A DNA stretch of 64,000 bases from the NCBI RefSeq assembly GCF_013403875.1, contig NZ_JACBNX010000002.1, positions 93,889 through 157,888 on the forward strand, given 5' to 3'. This DNA is from Burkholderia guangdongensis (GTDB taxonomy: Bacteria > Pseudomonadota > Gammaproteobacteria > Burkholderiales > Burkholderiaceae). Position 1 is the first letter of the stretch. Each line of letters begins with the position of its first letter. The notes under the pieces are model-generated. The model was not told where the DNA came from and did no database searches. It saw only the letters and a program-made list of their open reading frames with translations. Shown here piece by piece: positions 45,173 through 54,955 of this stretch. The position numbers and the translations under genes are program-made.

Positions 45173-46631
45173 GCCGGCCGGCGGCGGCTGGGCGGTGCTC
45201 GAGCAGGGCGTCGTGTTGATCGCCGACGCGTTCGCTCGCGCGCGCGGCGTCCGCGCGGGGATGAAGCGCGGCGGCGTGCTGACGTTGTCCGCCGACACGC
45301 GGCTCGTCGAGCGCGATCCGCTGCGCGAGGCCGATGCGCTGCGCGCGGTCGCGCTCGCGCTGCTGCGCTTCTCGCCGTGCGTCGCGCTCGACGATGAAGC
45401 GACGCTCGTCGTCGACGTCGGTGCGAGCCTGCGCCTGTTCGGCGGGCTGCCGTCGCTGTGCCGGCAGGTGCGGGCGACGCTCGCGGCGCTCGGCTATGCG
45501 GCCCGCGTGAGCGCAGCGCCGACCGGGCGCGGCGCGTGGCTGCTCGCGCGCGCGCCGCGCCAGCTGCGCACGCGGCGGCGCGTCGTGCGCACCGCTTCGC
45601 TCGCGCGCGCGCTCGATGCGCTGCCGTGCGCGCTGTTGCCCGACGCGCGTCCATACGCGGACTGGTTCGACGGCCTCGGCTGCCGCACGCTCGCCGATTT
45701 GCGCCGCCTGCCGCGCGCGGGGCTGCAGCGCCGCTGCGGGCCCGCGCTGCTCGCCGCGCTCGACCGCGCATACGGCCATGCCGCGGAGCTGCACGCGTGG
45801 CTGCCGATTCCGCCCGTCTTCGACATGCGGCTCGAATTGCCGGAGCGCGTCGAATATGCGCAGGCCGTGCTGTTCGTCGCGCAGCGGCTCGTCGTGCAGC
45901 TGTGCGGCTGGCTCGCCGCGCGGCAGCTTTCGCTCGCCGCGATGACGTTCGGCCTCGAGCACGAGCGCGGCCGCCAGGCGGTGCCGCCGACCACGCTCGA
46001 TCTCGCGTTCGCCGCGCCGGTGCGCGACGGCGCGCATTTCATGCGGCTGCTCGGCGAGCGGCTCGCGCGCGTCGCACTGCCCGCGGCGGTGATCGCGGTG
46101 CGGCTGACGGTCACGCGCGTCGAGTCGGTCGCGCCGCCCGCCGATGATCTGTTCCCGGAGCCGGGCGGCACGCGCGAGGAGCGCGCGCGTCTCGTCGAGC
46201 TGCTGGCCGCGCGGCTCGGCGCCGACAATGTGCTGCGCGCCGCGCCTGTCGCCGATCATCGGCCCGAGGTCGAGAACCGCTGGTTGCCGCTTCATATGAC
46301 CGCCGGCAAACGGGCCGCCGCCGGGCGGCCGGTTGCGTCACCTGATGTGCCGCCTGGCGCGCCACCTGATGCGCCGCCGCGTCCCGCATGGCTGCTGGCC
46401 GAGCCGCTGCCGCTGATGGTCCGCGAGAATCGGCCGTTCTACCGCACGCCGCTCAGGTTCGTTTCATCGATCGAGCGGATCGAGGCGGGCTGGTTCGACG
46501 GCCAGCTCGTCGAACGCGACTACCGCGTCGCGCAGGGCGACGACGGCGCCTGCTACTGGATCTATCAGGAATGTCCGACCATCCGCCATGTCGCCGGGCC
46601 GGGCTGGTTCCTGCACGGCTTCTTCGGGTGA
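45105..46631 (+). CDS. imuB: Y-family polymerase-like protein ImuB
   Basis: 508-residue ImuB, a catalytically inactive Y-family polymerase homologue that bridges ImuA, the beta clamp and DnaE2. Start MRVLLGIHLPRLPLDV after GGAGGG. Palm/finger sequences (LTLSADTRLVERDPLREADALR, LDDEATLVVDVGASLRLFGG) and a C-terminal clamp-binding/ImuB domain ending YRVAQGDDGACYWIYQ are present. Its stop overlaps a possible dnaE2 GTG. Confidence 0.93.
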   Translation: MRVLLGIHLPRLPLDVCVTPSPEPAGGGWAVLEQGVVLIADAFARARGVRAGMKRGGVLTLSADTRLVERDPLREADALRAVALALLRFSPCVALDDEATLVVDVGASLRLFGGLPSLCRQVRATLAALGYAARVSAAPTGRGAWLLARAPRQLRTRRRVVRTASLARALDALPCALLPDARPYADWFDGLGCRTLADLRRLPRAGLQRRCGPALLAALDRAYGHAAELHAWLPIPPVFDMRLELPERVEYAQAVLFVAQRLVVQLCGWLAARQLSLAAMTFGLEHERGRQAVPPTTLDLAFAAPVRDGAHFMRLLGERLARVALPAAVIAVRLTVTRVESVAPPADDLFPEPGGTREERARLVELLAARLGADNVLRAAPVADHRPEVENRWLPLHMTAGKRAAAGRPVASPDVPPGAPPDAPPRPAWLLAEPLPLMVRENRPFYRTPLRFVSSIERIEAGWFDGQLVERDYRVAQGDDGACYWIYQECPTIRHVAGPGWFLHGFFG

Positions 46632-46636
46632 GCGCG

Positions 46637-49600
46637 ATGGATGCGATGGCCTCGATCCTTCCCGATTACGCGGAGCTGTTCTGCCGGTCGAACTTCTCGT
46701 TCCTGCATGGCGCATCGTTCGCGGAAGAACTCGTCGAGTGCGCGTCGGACCTCCACTATCGCGGCATCGCGATCACCGACGAGTGCTCGCTCGCGGGCGC
46801 GCCACGGATGCACGTCGCGGCGAAGGCGAAGGGGCTGCCGCTCGTCGTCGGCGCGTATTTCGACGTGACGCCGGACGACGCCGCGCCAGGCCACGATCCG
46901 GGCCCCGGCGCGTTCAGGCTCGTGCTGCTCGCGCGGAACCGCGAAGGCTACGGCAATCTGTCCGAGCTGATTTCGTGGCGGCGGATGAGCGCACCGAAGG
47001 GGACTTACCGGCTGACGCCGCGGATGCTCGCGGCGCCGCCATCGGAATTCGCGCACCTGCGCGGCATGCCCGACTGTTTCGCGGTGCTCGTGCCGACCTA
47101 TCCGGCACGCGACGACGTGCTCGACGCGCAGGTCGCGTGGTTCGACCGGCTGTTCGGCGAGCGCGCGCGGCTCGGGCTCGTTCAGTTGCGGCGCGCGCTC
47201 GACGGTGCGTATCGGGAGGCGATCCGGGCGGCCGGCGCGCGGCACGGGATGCGCGTCGTCGCGCTCGGCGACGTGACGATGCACGCACGCTCGTGCAAGG
47301 ATCTGCAGGATGCGATGACGGCGATCCGGCTCCGGACGCCGATCGCCGAATGCGGCTATGCGCTCGCGCCGAACGCGGAGCAGCATCTGCGTCCGCGCGT
47401 TCTGCTCGCGCAATTGTTCTCGGCGCGGGAGATGGGACAGACGTGCGCGATGCTCGACGCGTGCCGTTTCTCGCTCGACGAATTGCACTATGAGTATCCG
47501 CACGAGCTCGTGCCCGACGGGTATTCGCCGACGCGCTATCTGCGCCAGGAAACGCTGCTCGGTGCGCGTCGCCGCTATCGCGGACGCGGCGGCGTGCCCG
47601 CGCACGTGCGCGAGCGCATCCAATACGAACTGGAGCTGATCGCCGAGCTGACATACGAACCGTACTTCCTGACCGTCTACGACATCGTCAAATACGCGCG
47701 CAGCCGGCACATCCTGTGCCAGGGGCGGGGTTCGGCCGCGAACTCGGTCGTCTGCTACTGCCTCGGCGTGACTGAGGTCAGCCCCGAACAGAGCAAAGGG
47801 CTGTTCGAGCGCTTCATCAGCCGGGAGCGCGGCGAGCCGCCCGACATCGATGTCGATTTCGAGCACCAGCGGCGCGAGGAAGTGATCCAGTATCTGTACG
47901 AAAAATACGGCAAGGACCGCGCCGCGCTGGCCGCCGCCGTCGCGACCTATCGTCCGCGCGGCGTGCTGCGTGAGATCGGCAAGGCGCTCGGTGTCGATCC
48001 GATGCTGATCGAGCGGGTCGCGAAAGGGCATCGCTGGTTCGACGGCAGCCGCGATCTGCTCGAGCAATTCGCGTTGGTTGATCTCGATCCCGGCGTGCCG
48101 CTGATCCGCAAATGGGCCGAACTCGCCGCGCGGCTGCTGAATTTTCCGCGTCACCTGTCGCAGCACTCGGGCGGCTTCGTGATCAGCCGCGGCAAGCTCA
48201 CGCGGCTCGTGCCGGTCGAGAACGCGGCGATGGACGGGCGCCGCGTGATCCAGTGGGACAAGGACGATCTCGAATCGCTGAAGCTGATGAAGGTCGACGT
48301 GCTCGCGCTCGGGATGCTGTCGGCGCTGCATCGCGCGTTCGACATGGTCGATGCGTGGCACGGCGGGATCGACGGCAAGCCGGCCGGCATGACGAGCATT
48401 CCGCAGGACGATAAAGCGACCTACGACATGATCTGCCGCGCCGACACGGTCGGCGTGTTCCAGATCGAGTCGCGCGCGCAGATGTCGATGCTGCCGCGGC
48501 TGCAGCCGCGCAATTACTACGATCTGGTGGTCGAGGTGTCGATCGTGCGGCCGGGCCCGATCCAGGGCGGCGCGGTGCATCCGTATCTGGAGCGGCGCAG
48601 GATCGAGCGCGGCGACGCGAAGGGCGACATCACCTACCCGAGCGACGCCCTCAAGGCGGTGCTCGTCCGCACGCTCGGCGTTCCGATCTTCCAGGAGCAG
48701 GTGATGCAGATCGCGATCGTCGCGGCCGGCTTCACCCCCGGCGAAGCGGACGCGCTGCGCCGCGCGATGGCCGCGTGGAAGCGCCGGGGCGATCTGAGCC
48801 CGTATCACGAGAAGATCGTGAACGGGATGCTCGAGCGCGACTACACGCGCGAATTCGCCGAGCAGATCTTCGAGCAGATCAAGGGCTTCGGCGAATACGG
48901 CTTCCCGGAGAGCCATGGCGCGAGCTTCGCGTTGCTCGTCTATGCGAGCAGCTGGCTCAAATGCCATCAGCCGGCGATCTTTCTTGCCGCGCTGCTGAAC
49001 AGCCAGCCGATGGGTTTCTATCCACCCGCGCAGCTCGTGCAGGACGCGAAGCGCCACGGCGTGGCCGTGCTGCCGATCGACGTGATGCATAGCGGTTGGG
49101 ACGCGTCGCTCGAGGCGTTGCCCGGCGAGCCGCCGCCGGCCGGCCGGCCGGCGGTGCGGCTCGGTTTGTCGCTCGTGCGCGGGCTCGGCGAGGCGGCCGC
49201 GCGGCGGATCGACGCGGCGCGCGCGGCGGGGCCGTTCGAGAACGTCGACGCGCTCGCGCGCCGCGCGCGCCTGGAGCGCCGCGACCTCGAGGCGCTGGCC
49301 GCCGCGAATGCGCTCGCGACGCTCGCCGGCCATCGCCGCGACGCGCTGTGGCAGGCGGTCGCCGCGGCGCCGGAGCGCGACCTGCTCGCCGCCGCGCCGA
49401 TCGACGAGCCGGAGAAGCCCGAGCTCGGCGCGCCGTCCGAGTTCGACGACATCCACGCCGACTACGCGACGACGGGCCTCACGCTGAACCGGCATCCGGT
49501 CGCGCTGCTGCGGCCCGAGCTGAATGCGCGGCGGCTATCGTCCGCGCTCGTGCTGCGCGAGCGCCTGAACGGCCGGCTCGCGCGCGCGTGCGGGATCGTG

Positions 49601-49855
49601 ACCGCGAGGCAGCGGCCGGGCACCGCGAAGGGCGTGATGTTCATGACGCTCGAGGACGAGACGGGCTGCGTGAACGTGATCGTCCGGCCGGAGCTGCTCG
49701 TGCGACAACGCCGCGAAGCGCTCGATTCGACCCTGCTCGCGGTGTCGGGCGTCTGGCAGTGCGAAAGCGACGTGCGGCACCTGATCGCCCAGCATCTCGA
49801 GGATCTGACGCCGCTGCTCGGCGGCCTGCGCACGTCGAGCCGCGAGTTCCACTGA
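46637..49855 (+). CDS. dnaE2: error-prone DNA polymerase DnaE2 (ImuC)
   Basis: 1072-residue C-family polymerase for SOS-induced translesion synthesis. ATG 46637 used; GTG 46628 overlaps the imuB stop. PHP domain at the N-terminus (NFSFLHGASFAEELVECA, ITDECSLAGAPRMH), catalytic palm with PPDIDVDFEHQRREEVIQYLYEKYGKDR (Asp-x-Asp in DIDVDFEH) and FPRHLSQHSGGFVIS, then finger, helix-hairpin-helix and OB fold (GVMFMTLEDETGCVNVIVRP). Shorter than replicative DnaE, as expected. Ends the mutasome operon. Confidence 0.96.
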   Translation: MDAMASILPDYAELFCRSNFSFLHGASFAEELVECASDLHYRGIAITDECSLAGAPRMHVAAKAKGLPLVVGAYFDVTPDDAAPGHDPGPGAFRLVLLARNREGYGNLSELISWRRMSAPKGTYRLTPRMLAAPPSEFAHLRGMPDCFAVLVPTYPARDDVLDAQVAWFDRLFGERARLGLVQLRRALDGAYREAIRAAGARHGMRVVALGDVTMHARSCKDLQDAMTAIRLRTPIAECGYALAPNAEQHLRPRVLLAQLFSAREMGQTCAMLDACRFSLDELHYEYPHELVPDGYSPTRYLRQETLLGARRRYRGRGGVPAHVRERIQYELELIAELTYEPYFLTVYDIVKYARSRHILCQGRGSAANSVVCYCLGVTEVSPEQSKGLFERFISRERGEPPDIDVDFEHQRREEVIQYLYEKYGKDRAALAAAVATYRPRGVLREIGKALGVDPMLIERVAKGHRWFDGSRDLLEQFALVDLDPGVPLIRKWAELAARLLNFPRHLSQHSGGFVISRGKLTRLVPVENAAMDGRRVIQWDKDDLESLKLMKVDVLALGMLSALHRAFDMVDAWHGGIDGKPAGMTSIPQDDKATYDMICRADTVGVFQIESRAQMSMLPRLQPRNYYDLVVEVSIVRPGPIQGGAVHPYLERRRIERGDAKGDITYPSDALKAVLVRTLGVPIFQEQVMQIAIVAAGFTPGEADALRRAMAAWKRRGDLSPYHEKIVNGMLERDYTREFAEQIFEQIKGFGEYGFPESHGASFALLVYASSWLKCHQPAIFLAALLNSQPMGFYPPAQLVQDAKRHGVAVLPIDVMHSGWDASLEALPGEPPPAGRPAVRLGLSLVRGLGEAAARRIDAARAAGPFENVDALARRARLERRDLEALAAANALATLAGHRRDALWQAVAAAPERDLLAAAPIDEPEKPELGAPSEFDDIHADYATTGLTLNRHPVALLRPELNARRLSSALVLRERLNGRLARACGIVTARQRPGTAKGVMFMTLEDETGCVNVIVRPELLVRQRREALDSTLLAVSGVWQCESDVRHLIAQHLEDLTPLLGGLRTSSREFH

Positions 49856-50161
49856 CGCTCATCGGCGCATACCGCCCGCTCCGCTCAACTGGTTCTATTC
49901 CGGTATTCGCTTAATTGCGTTTCGGCCGTCGTCCGGACCGCTGAAACCGTGTCCAACGATACCAGTTCGGGTAAGTCCTTATCCAGAAAGGTACTGTAAA
50001 CAAAGGATTTTTTCTGCGTGAAACGCTTGATGGGCATGGCTTCCAGCGATTTTCCCGACGCTAATACCAGTTGGTTGACTGGTATTATTGTGGTTATATG
50101 ATTCGCTCACATCGGATGGCGTGAAGCCGTCCTCGATTCACCAGACCCTCAAGAGAACGTC
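49856..50161. other. 306-bp regulatory gap before the nag operon
   Basis: No gene. It holds three copies of an ACTGGT/ACCAGT half-site: near 49888 (ACTGGTT), 49958-49966 (GATACCAGT) and the full palindrome at 50062-50087. No gene for the expected GntR regulator is adjacent. Confidence 0.6.
50062..50087. promoter_or_regulatory. 26-bp palindromic operator of the nag operon
   Basis: TAATACCAGT (50062-50071) and ACTGGTATTA (50078-50087) around TGGTTG, 75 bp before nagA. The shape resembles operators of GntR/UTRA regulators (NagR/DasR class) that respond to GlcNAc-6-phosphate or glucosamine-6-phosphate; the assignment is inference. Confidence 0.7.
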
Positions 50162-51265
50162 ATGCTGACCGGAAACATACTCACGTCCGAAGGCTGGATT
50201 CACGGTTCGATCGAATTCGAGAACGGCCGCATCACCGCGCTGTCGGGCCGCGCCGCCGATCCCGCGAACAACGACGCGCCTTACGTTCTGCCCGGCTTCA
50301 TCGATTTGCACGTGCACGGCGGCGGCGGCGCCGACGTGATGGAGGGCGGCAACGCGATCGAGGCGATCGTCCGCACGCATGCGCAGTACGGCACGACGAG
50401 CCTGCTCGCGACGACGATGACCGCGCCGCGCGACGAGCTGATGCAGGTCGTCGCGAACCTGGGCGGCGTCGCGCGCACCCGCACGCCGGGCGGCGCGCGC
50501 GTGCTCGGCGTGCATCTCGAGGGCCCGTACATCAACCCCGGCAAGCTCGGCGCGCAGCCGGACGCGGCGGTGTCGGCGGTGCTCGACGAGGTGCTGAAAT
50601 ATCTGTCGATCGCGCCGATCCGCGTCGTCACGCTCGCGCCGGAGATCGCCGGCCACATCGAGATCATCTCGGAGATGGCCGCGCGCGGCGTGCGCGTGCA
50701 GCTCGGCCACTCGCTCGCGACCTACGACGACGGCGTTGCCGCGCTGAAACATGGCGCGTGCGGCTTCACGCACCTGTTCAACGCGATGTCGCCGCTGCAT
50801 CACCGTAACCCCGGCCTGGTCGGCGCGGCGCTCGCGCACGCCGAGTACGCGGAGATCATCCCCGATCTGCTGCACGTGCATCCGGGCGCGATCCGCGCGG
50901 CGCTGCGCGCGATCCCGCGCCTGTACGTCGTGACCGACAGCACGTCGGCAACCGGCATGCCCGACGGCGAATACCGCCTCGGCAGCCAGCACGTGACGAA
51001 GTGCCTCGGCGGCGTGCGCCTCGCCGACGGCACGCTCGCCGGCAGCACGCTGACGATGGATCAGGCGCTACGCAACCTCGTCTCGCTCGGCCTGCCGCTG
51101 GCCGATGTGTCGAACCGGATGTCGCGCTACGCGGCCGACTATCTGGGCGTCGCCGATCGCGGCCGCATCGCGCGCGGCGCGTGGGCCGACCTCGTCGTTC
51201 TCGATCGTGAACTGAACCTTACCGCGACCTATGTCGAAGGAGAATCAATTGTCGAATATGCTTAA
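50162..51265 (+). CDS. nagA: N-acetylglucosamine-6-phosphate deacetylase
   Basis: 367-residue amidohydrolase converting GlcNAc-6-P to glucosamine-6-P. ATG 50162. Metal and substrate motifs: GFIDLHVHGGGGADVMEGG, HLEGPYINPGKLGAQ with the metal Glu, QLGHSLATYDD, THLFNAMSPLHHRNPG, and the catalytic Asp in VTDSTSATG. First gene of the GlcNAc operon; the start of the next gene overlaps its end. Confidence 0.96.
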   Translation: MLTGNILTSEGWIHGSIEFENGRITALSGRAADPANNDAPYVLPGFIDLHVHGGGGADVMEGGNAIEAIVRTHAQYGTTSLLATTMTAPRDELMQVVANLGGVARTRTPGGARVLGVHLEGPYINPGKLGAQPDAAVSAVLDEVLKYLSIAPIRVVTLAPEIAGHIEIISEMAARGVRVQLGHSLATYDDGVAALKHGACGFTHLFNAMSPLHHRNPGLVGAALAHAEYAEIIPDLLHVHPGAIRAALRAIPRLYVVTDSTSATGMPDGEYRLGSQHVTKCLGGVRLADGTLAGSTLTMDQALRNLVSLGLPLADVSNRMSRYAADYLGVADRGRIARGAWADLVVLDRELNLTATYVEGESIVEYA

Positions 51266-52274
51266 CGAAGCGCGCGAGTCCGCGAAAGTCGTCGCCGGCC
51301 AGCTCGCCGATACCGCACGCGTCGAAGCGCTCGCCGCGCATCTCGCGGCCAGCTCGCCGGCCGTCGCGCTGACGGTCGCGCGCGGCAGCTCCGACCACGC
51401 GGCCAGCTACTTCGCAGGCCTGACGATGAGCCGCCTCGGCGTGCCGGTCGCGTCGCTGCCGATGTCGGTCGCGACGCTGCAGCAGGCGCCGCTGAAAGTG
51501 AAGGGCCAGCTCGCGCTCGCGTTCTCGCAGTCCGGCAAGAGCCCCGATCTCGTCAACACGATGGCCGCGCTGCGCGAAGCCGGCGCGTTGACCGTCGCCG
51601 CGGTCAACATGATGCCGTCGCCGCTCTCCGACGCGTGCGAGCACGAGTTGCCGCTGTACGCGGGCCCCGAGCTGTCGGTCGCCGCGACGAAAAGCTATAT
51701 CGCGATGCTGTCGATGTCCGCGCAGATCGTCGCGTTCTGGCAGCGCGACGCCGCGCTGATCGCCGCGCTGCGCGGGCTGCCCGACGTGCTCGCGCAGGCG
51801 GGCCATCTCGACTGGTCGCCGGCCGTCGATGCGCTGCGCGGTGTCGAGCGGATGATCGTGATCGGCCGCGGCCTCGGCCTCGCGATCGCGCAGGAAGCGG
51901 CGCTGAAGCTGAAGGAGACGTCCGGCATCCAGGCCGAGGCGTTCTCGAGCGCCGAAGTCCGTCACGGCCCGATGGAGCTGATCGACCGCGACTATCCGCT
52001 CGTCGTGTTCGCGCCGCCCGGCCCGGAGCAGGCCGGCCTGTTGCAACTCGCGCAAGACATGCGCGCGCGCGGTGCCGCCGTGCTGCTCGCGGCGCCGCCG
52101 GGCACGCCCGGCGTATCGGGCGCCGTGCTGCCGCTCGCGATTTCCGCGCACCCGGCGCTCGATCCGATCGCCGCCGTTCTTTCGTTCTACGTGATGGCGG
52201 CCGATCTCGCCGTCGCGCGCGGTCGCAACCCCGACATGCCGCGCCACCTGAACAAAGTCACCGAAACGCACTGA
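51249..52274 (+). CDS. SIS-domain glucosamine-6-phosphate deaminase (NagB-II type)
   Basis: 341-residue double-SIS protein resembling the isomerase half of GlmS; in GlcNAc operons this type acts as the deaminase giving fructose-6-P and ammonia. I start at TTG 51249, 6 bp after AAGGAG; ATG 51258 and 51231 are alternatives. Motifs VARGSSDHAASYFAGLTM, LAFSQSGKSPDLVNTM and GRGLGLAIAQEAALKLKETSGIQAEAFSSAEVRHGP (in parts: GRGLGLAIAQEAALKLKET and AEAFSSAEVRHGP). Overlaps nagA by 17 bp. Confidence 0.92.
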   Translation: MSNMLNEARESAKVVAGQLADTARVEALAAHLAASSPAVALTVARGSSDHAASYFAGLTMSRLGVPVASLPMSVATLQQAPLKVKGQLALAFSQSGKSPDLVNTMAALREAGALTVAAVNMMPSPLSDACEHELPLYAGPELSVAATKSYIAMLSMSAQIVAFWQRDAALIAALRGLPDVLAQAGHLDWSPAVDALRGVERMIVIGRGLGLAIAQEAALKLKETSGIQAEAFSSAEVRHGPMELIDRDYPLVVFAPPGPEQAGLLQLAQDMRARGAAVLLAAPPGTPGVSGAVLPLAISAHPALDPIAAVLSFYVMAADLAVARGRNPDMPRHLNKVTETH

Positions 52275-52300
52275 CACGCACTGACTAAACGAGTCCGCCG

Positions 52301-54895
52301 ATGAGACGCGCCGAGGAACCCCAATTGAATCATTCCACCCAAGATACGTTCGTTCTGATCGCCCCGCTGACGGGGCCGGTCGTGCCGCTGGCCGAAGTGC
52401 CCGATCCGGTGTTCTCGGGCGGGATGTTCGGCGACGGCATCGGCATCGACCCGCTCGACGGCAAGCTCGTCGCACCGTGCGACGGCGTCGTTACGCATCT
52501 CGCGCGCACCGGCCACGCGGTGACGATCACGTCGCCGCAGGGCGCGGAGATTCTGCTGCACGTCGGCATCGACACTGTCGAGCTGAACGGGCAAGGCTTC
52601 GTCGCGCGCATCGAGCAGGGCGCGAACGTGAAGGCCGGCGATCTGCTGATCGAGTTCGAGCAGGATGCGGTCGCGCGTGCCGCGCACAGCCTCGTGTCGG
52701 TGATCGCGATCGCGAACTCGGACGCGTTCGAGATCGTCGATCGTGCGTCCGGCGGCCTCGCGAAGGCCGGCGAGACGCCGCTGCTGACGCTGCGCGCCAA
52801 GGGCGCGGCGGCGGCCGCCGGTGCTGCGGGTGGCGCAGGCGCAGCGGCGGACGCGAACGAAGTGCGTCGTTCGATCCAGCTCACGCAGCCGGGCGGCCTG
52901 CACGCGCGGCCCGCCGCGCGGGCGCGGGAAGCGGCGCGTGGGCTCGATGCGCGCGTCGAAGTGCATTTCGAAGGGCGCAAGGCGCCGATCGAGAGCGTCG
53001 TCGGGCTGCTCGGCCTCGGCGCCGGCGAGCGCGCGACGATCGAGCTCGTCGGCCGTGGCACGCAGGCGGCGCAGGCGGTCGACGCGATCGCGAACGAGTT
53101 GCTGCGCGAAGCGCACGGCGAGTCCGACGAGAAGCCGGCGCGCGCGAAGTCGCCGGCGCCGCAGGTCGTGCGTAGCGCCGGCGCGGCGCCGCTGGCGCCG
53201 AATACGCTCGCGGGCGTCTGCGCGGCGCCGGGGATCGCGGTCGGCGCGCTCGTGCGCCTGGACGACGCGGAACTCACGCCGCCCGAGCAGGCGAGCGGCA
53301 CGTCGGCGGCCGAAAGCCGCGCGCTCGACAAGGCGCTCGCGGCGATCGACGCGGAGCTCGACGAGACCGTGCGCAACGCGTCGCAGCGCGGCGCCGTTGG
53401 CGAGGCGGGGATCTTCGCGGTGCATCGCGTGCTGCTCGAGGATCCGACGCTGCTCGACGCGGCGCGCGACCTGATCAGCCTCGGCAAGAGCGCCGGGTTC
53501 GCGTGGCGTTCGGCGATCCGCGCGCAGATCGACGTGCTGACGAAAGTCGACGACGAATTGCTCGCCGAACGCGCGGCCGATCTGCGCGATATCGAGAAGC
53601 GCGTGCTGCGCGCGCTCGGCTACGCGAACACCGCGGCGCGCGCGCTGCCCGACGAGGCGGTGCTCGCGGCCGAGGAGTTCACGCCGTCGGACCTGTCGTC
53701 GCTCGATCGCCAGCGCGTGACCGCGCTCGTGATGGCGCGCGGCGGCGCGACGTCGCACGCGGCGATCATCGCGCGCCAGTTCGGCATTCCGGCGCTGGTC
53801 GCGGTCGGCGACGCGCTGTTCTCGATTCCGGACGGCACGCAGGTCGTCGTCGACGCGTCGGCGGGCCGTCTCGAGCACGCGCCGACGGCACTCGACGTCG
53901 AGCGCGCGCGCAACGAGCGTCAGCGTCTCGCCGGCGTGCGCGAAGCGAACCGCCGTACCGCGGGCGAAGCGGCGGCGACGCGCGACGGCCGCGCGATCGA
54001 GGTCGCCGCGAACATCGCGACGCTCGACGACGCGAAAACCGCGGTCGACAACGGCGCGGACTCGGTCGGCCTGCTGCGCACCGAGCTGATGTTCATCCAT
54101 CGCCCGGCGGCGCCGACGCGCGCCGAGCACGCGGAAGGCTACCAGGCGATCGTCGACGCGCTGCAGGGTCGCACCGCGATCATCCGCACGCTCGACGTCG
54201 GCGCGGACAAGGAGGTTGACTATCTGACGCTGCCGCCCGAGCCGAACCCGGCGCTCGGCCTGCGCGGCATCCGTCTCGCGCAGGTGCGCCCGGATCTGCT
54301 CGACGACCAGCTTCACGGCCTGCTCTCGGTGAAGCCGTTCGGCGCGGTGCGCATCCTGCTGCCGATGGTCACGGATGTCGGCGAGCTCGTGCGGATCCGT
54401 CAGCGCATCGACGAATTCGCGCGCGCCATGGGCCGCACCGAGCCGATCGAAGTCGGCGTGATGATCGAGGTGCCGTCGGCCGCGCTGCTGGCCGACCAAC
54501 TGTCGAAGCACGCGGATTTCCTGTCGATCGGCACGAACGACCTGACGCAGTACACGCTCGCGATGGACCGCTGCCAGGCCGATCTCGCCGCGCAGGCGGA
54601 CGGGCTGCATCCAGCGGTGCTGCGCCTTGTCGATGCGGCGGTGAAGGGCGCGGAAAAGAACGGCAAGTGGGTCGGCGTGTGCGGTGCGATGGGCGGCGAT
54701 CCGCTCGCGGTGCCGATTCTCGTCGGCCTCGGCGTGACGGAACTGTCGGTCGATCCGGTGTCGGTGCCGGGGATCAAGGCGCGCGTGCGCGGGCTCGACT
54801 ACGTGCTTTGCCGGCAGCGCGCGCAGGACATGCTCGCGCTCGAGTCGGCGCAGGCGGTGCGGGCGGCGAGCCGCGAAACCTGGCCGCTGGACTGA
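52301..54895 (+). CDS. nagF: fused PTS EIIA(Glc)-HPr-Enzyme I
   Basis: 864-residue three-domain phosphotransferase that energises GlcNAc uptake through NagE. EIIA domain 15-165 with His72 (TGHAVTI) and His87 (ILLHVGIDTVEL), spaced as in E. coli Crr; HPr domain about 187-275 with His201 (GGLHARPAARARE); Enzyme I from about 310 with GGATSHAAIIARQFGIPA, LLRTELMFIHRP, LDVGADKEVDY, SIGTNDLTQYTLAMDR and VCGAMGGDP. ATG 52301 used; TTG 52325 has GAGGAA at 6 bp and may be the real start. The nagF name follows the Ralstonia convention. It makes the operon independent of the general EI/HPr at 17.6-19.9 kb. Confidence 0.93.
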   Translation: MRRAEEPQLNHSTQDTFVLIAPLTGPVVPLAEVPDPVFSGGMFGDGIGIDPLDGKLVAPCDGVVTHLARTGHAVTITSPQGAEILLHVGIDTVELNGQGFVARIEQGANVKAGDLLIEFEQDAVARAAHSLVSVIAIANSDAFEIVDRASGGLAKAGETPLLTLRAKGAAAAAGAAGGAGAAADANEVRRSIQLTQPGGLHARPAARAREAARGLDARVEVHFEGRKAPIESVVGLLGLGAGERATIELVGRGTQAAQAVDAIANELLREAHGESDEKPARAKSPAPQVVRSAGAAPLAPNTLAGVCAAPGIAVGALVRLDDAELTPPEQASGTSAAESRALDKALAAIDAELDETVRNASQRGAVGEAGIFAVHRVLLEDPTLLDAARDLISLGKSAGFAWRSAIRAQIDVLTKVDDELLAERAADLRDIEKRVLRALGYANTAARALPDEAVLAAEEFTPSDLSSLDRQRVTALVMARGGATSHAAIIARQFGIPALVAVGDALFSIPDGTQVVVDASAGRLEHAPTALDVERARNERQRLAGVREANRRTAGEAAATRDGRAIEVAANIATLDDAKTAVDNGADSVGLLRTELMFIHRPAAPTRAEHAEGYQAIVDALQGRTAIIRTLDVGADKEVDYLTLPPEPNPALGLRGIRLAQVRPDLLDDQLHGLLSVKPFGAVRILLPMVTDVGELVRIRQRIDEFARAMGRTEPIEVGVMIEVPSAALLADQLSKHADFLSIGTNDLTQYTLAMDRCQADLAAQADGLHPAVLRLVDAAVKGAEKNGKWVGVCGAMGGDPLAVPILVGLGVTELSVDPVSVPGIKARVRGLDYVLCRQRAQDMLALESAQAVRAASRETWPLD

Positions 54896-54955
54896 ATTTC
54901 ATCGGCCGTGCAACACACATCATTTCAACGAAAGAGACATGGATTGGAGGACTGA

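Noticed and set aside
49881..49905. Full operator palindrome near 49888
   Set aside because: Only one arm (ACTGGT) is good and the other is CGGTATT in the same orientation; kept as a half-site, not as a second full operator.
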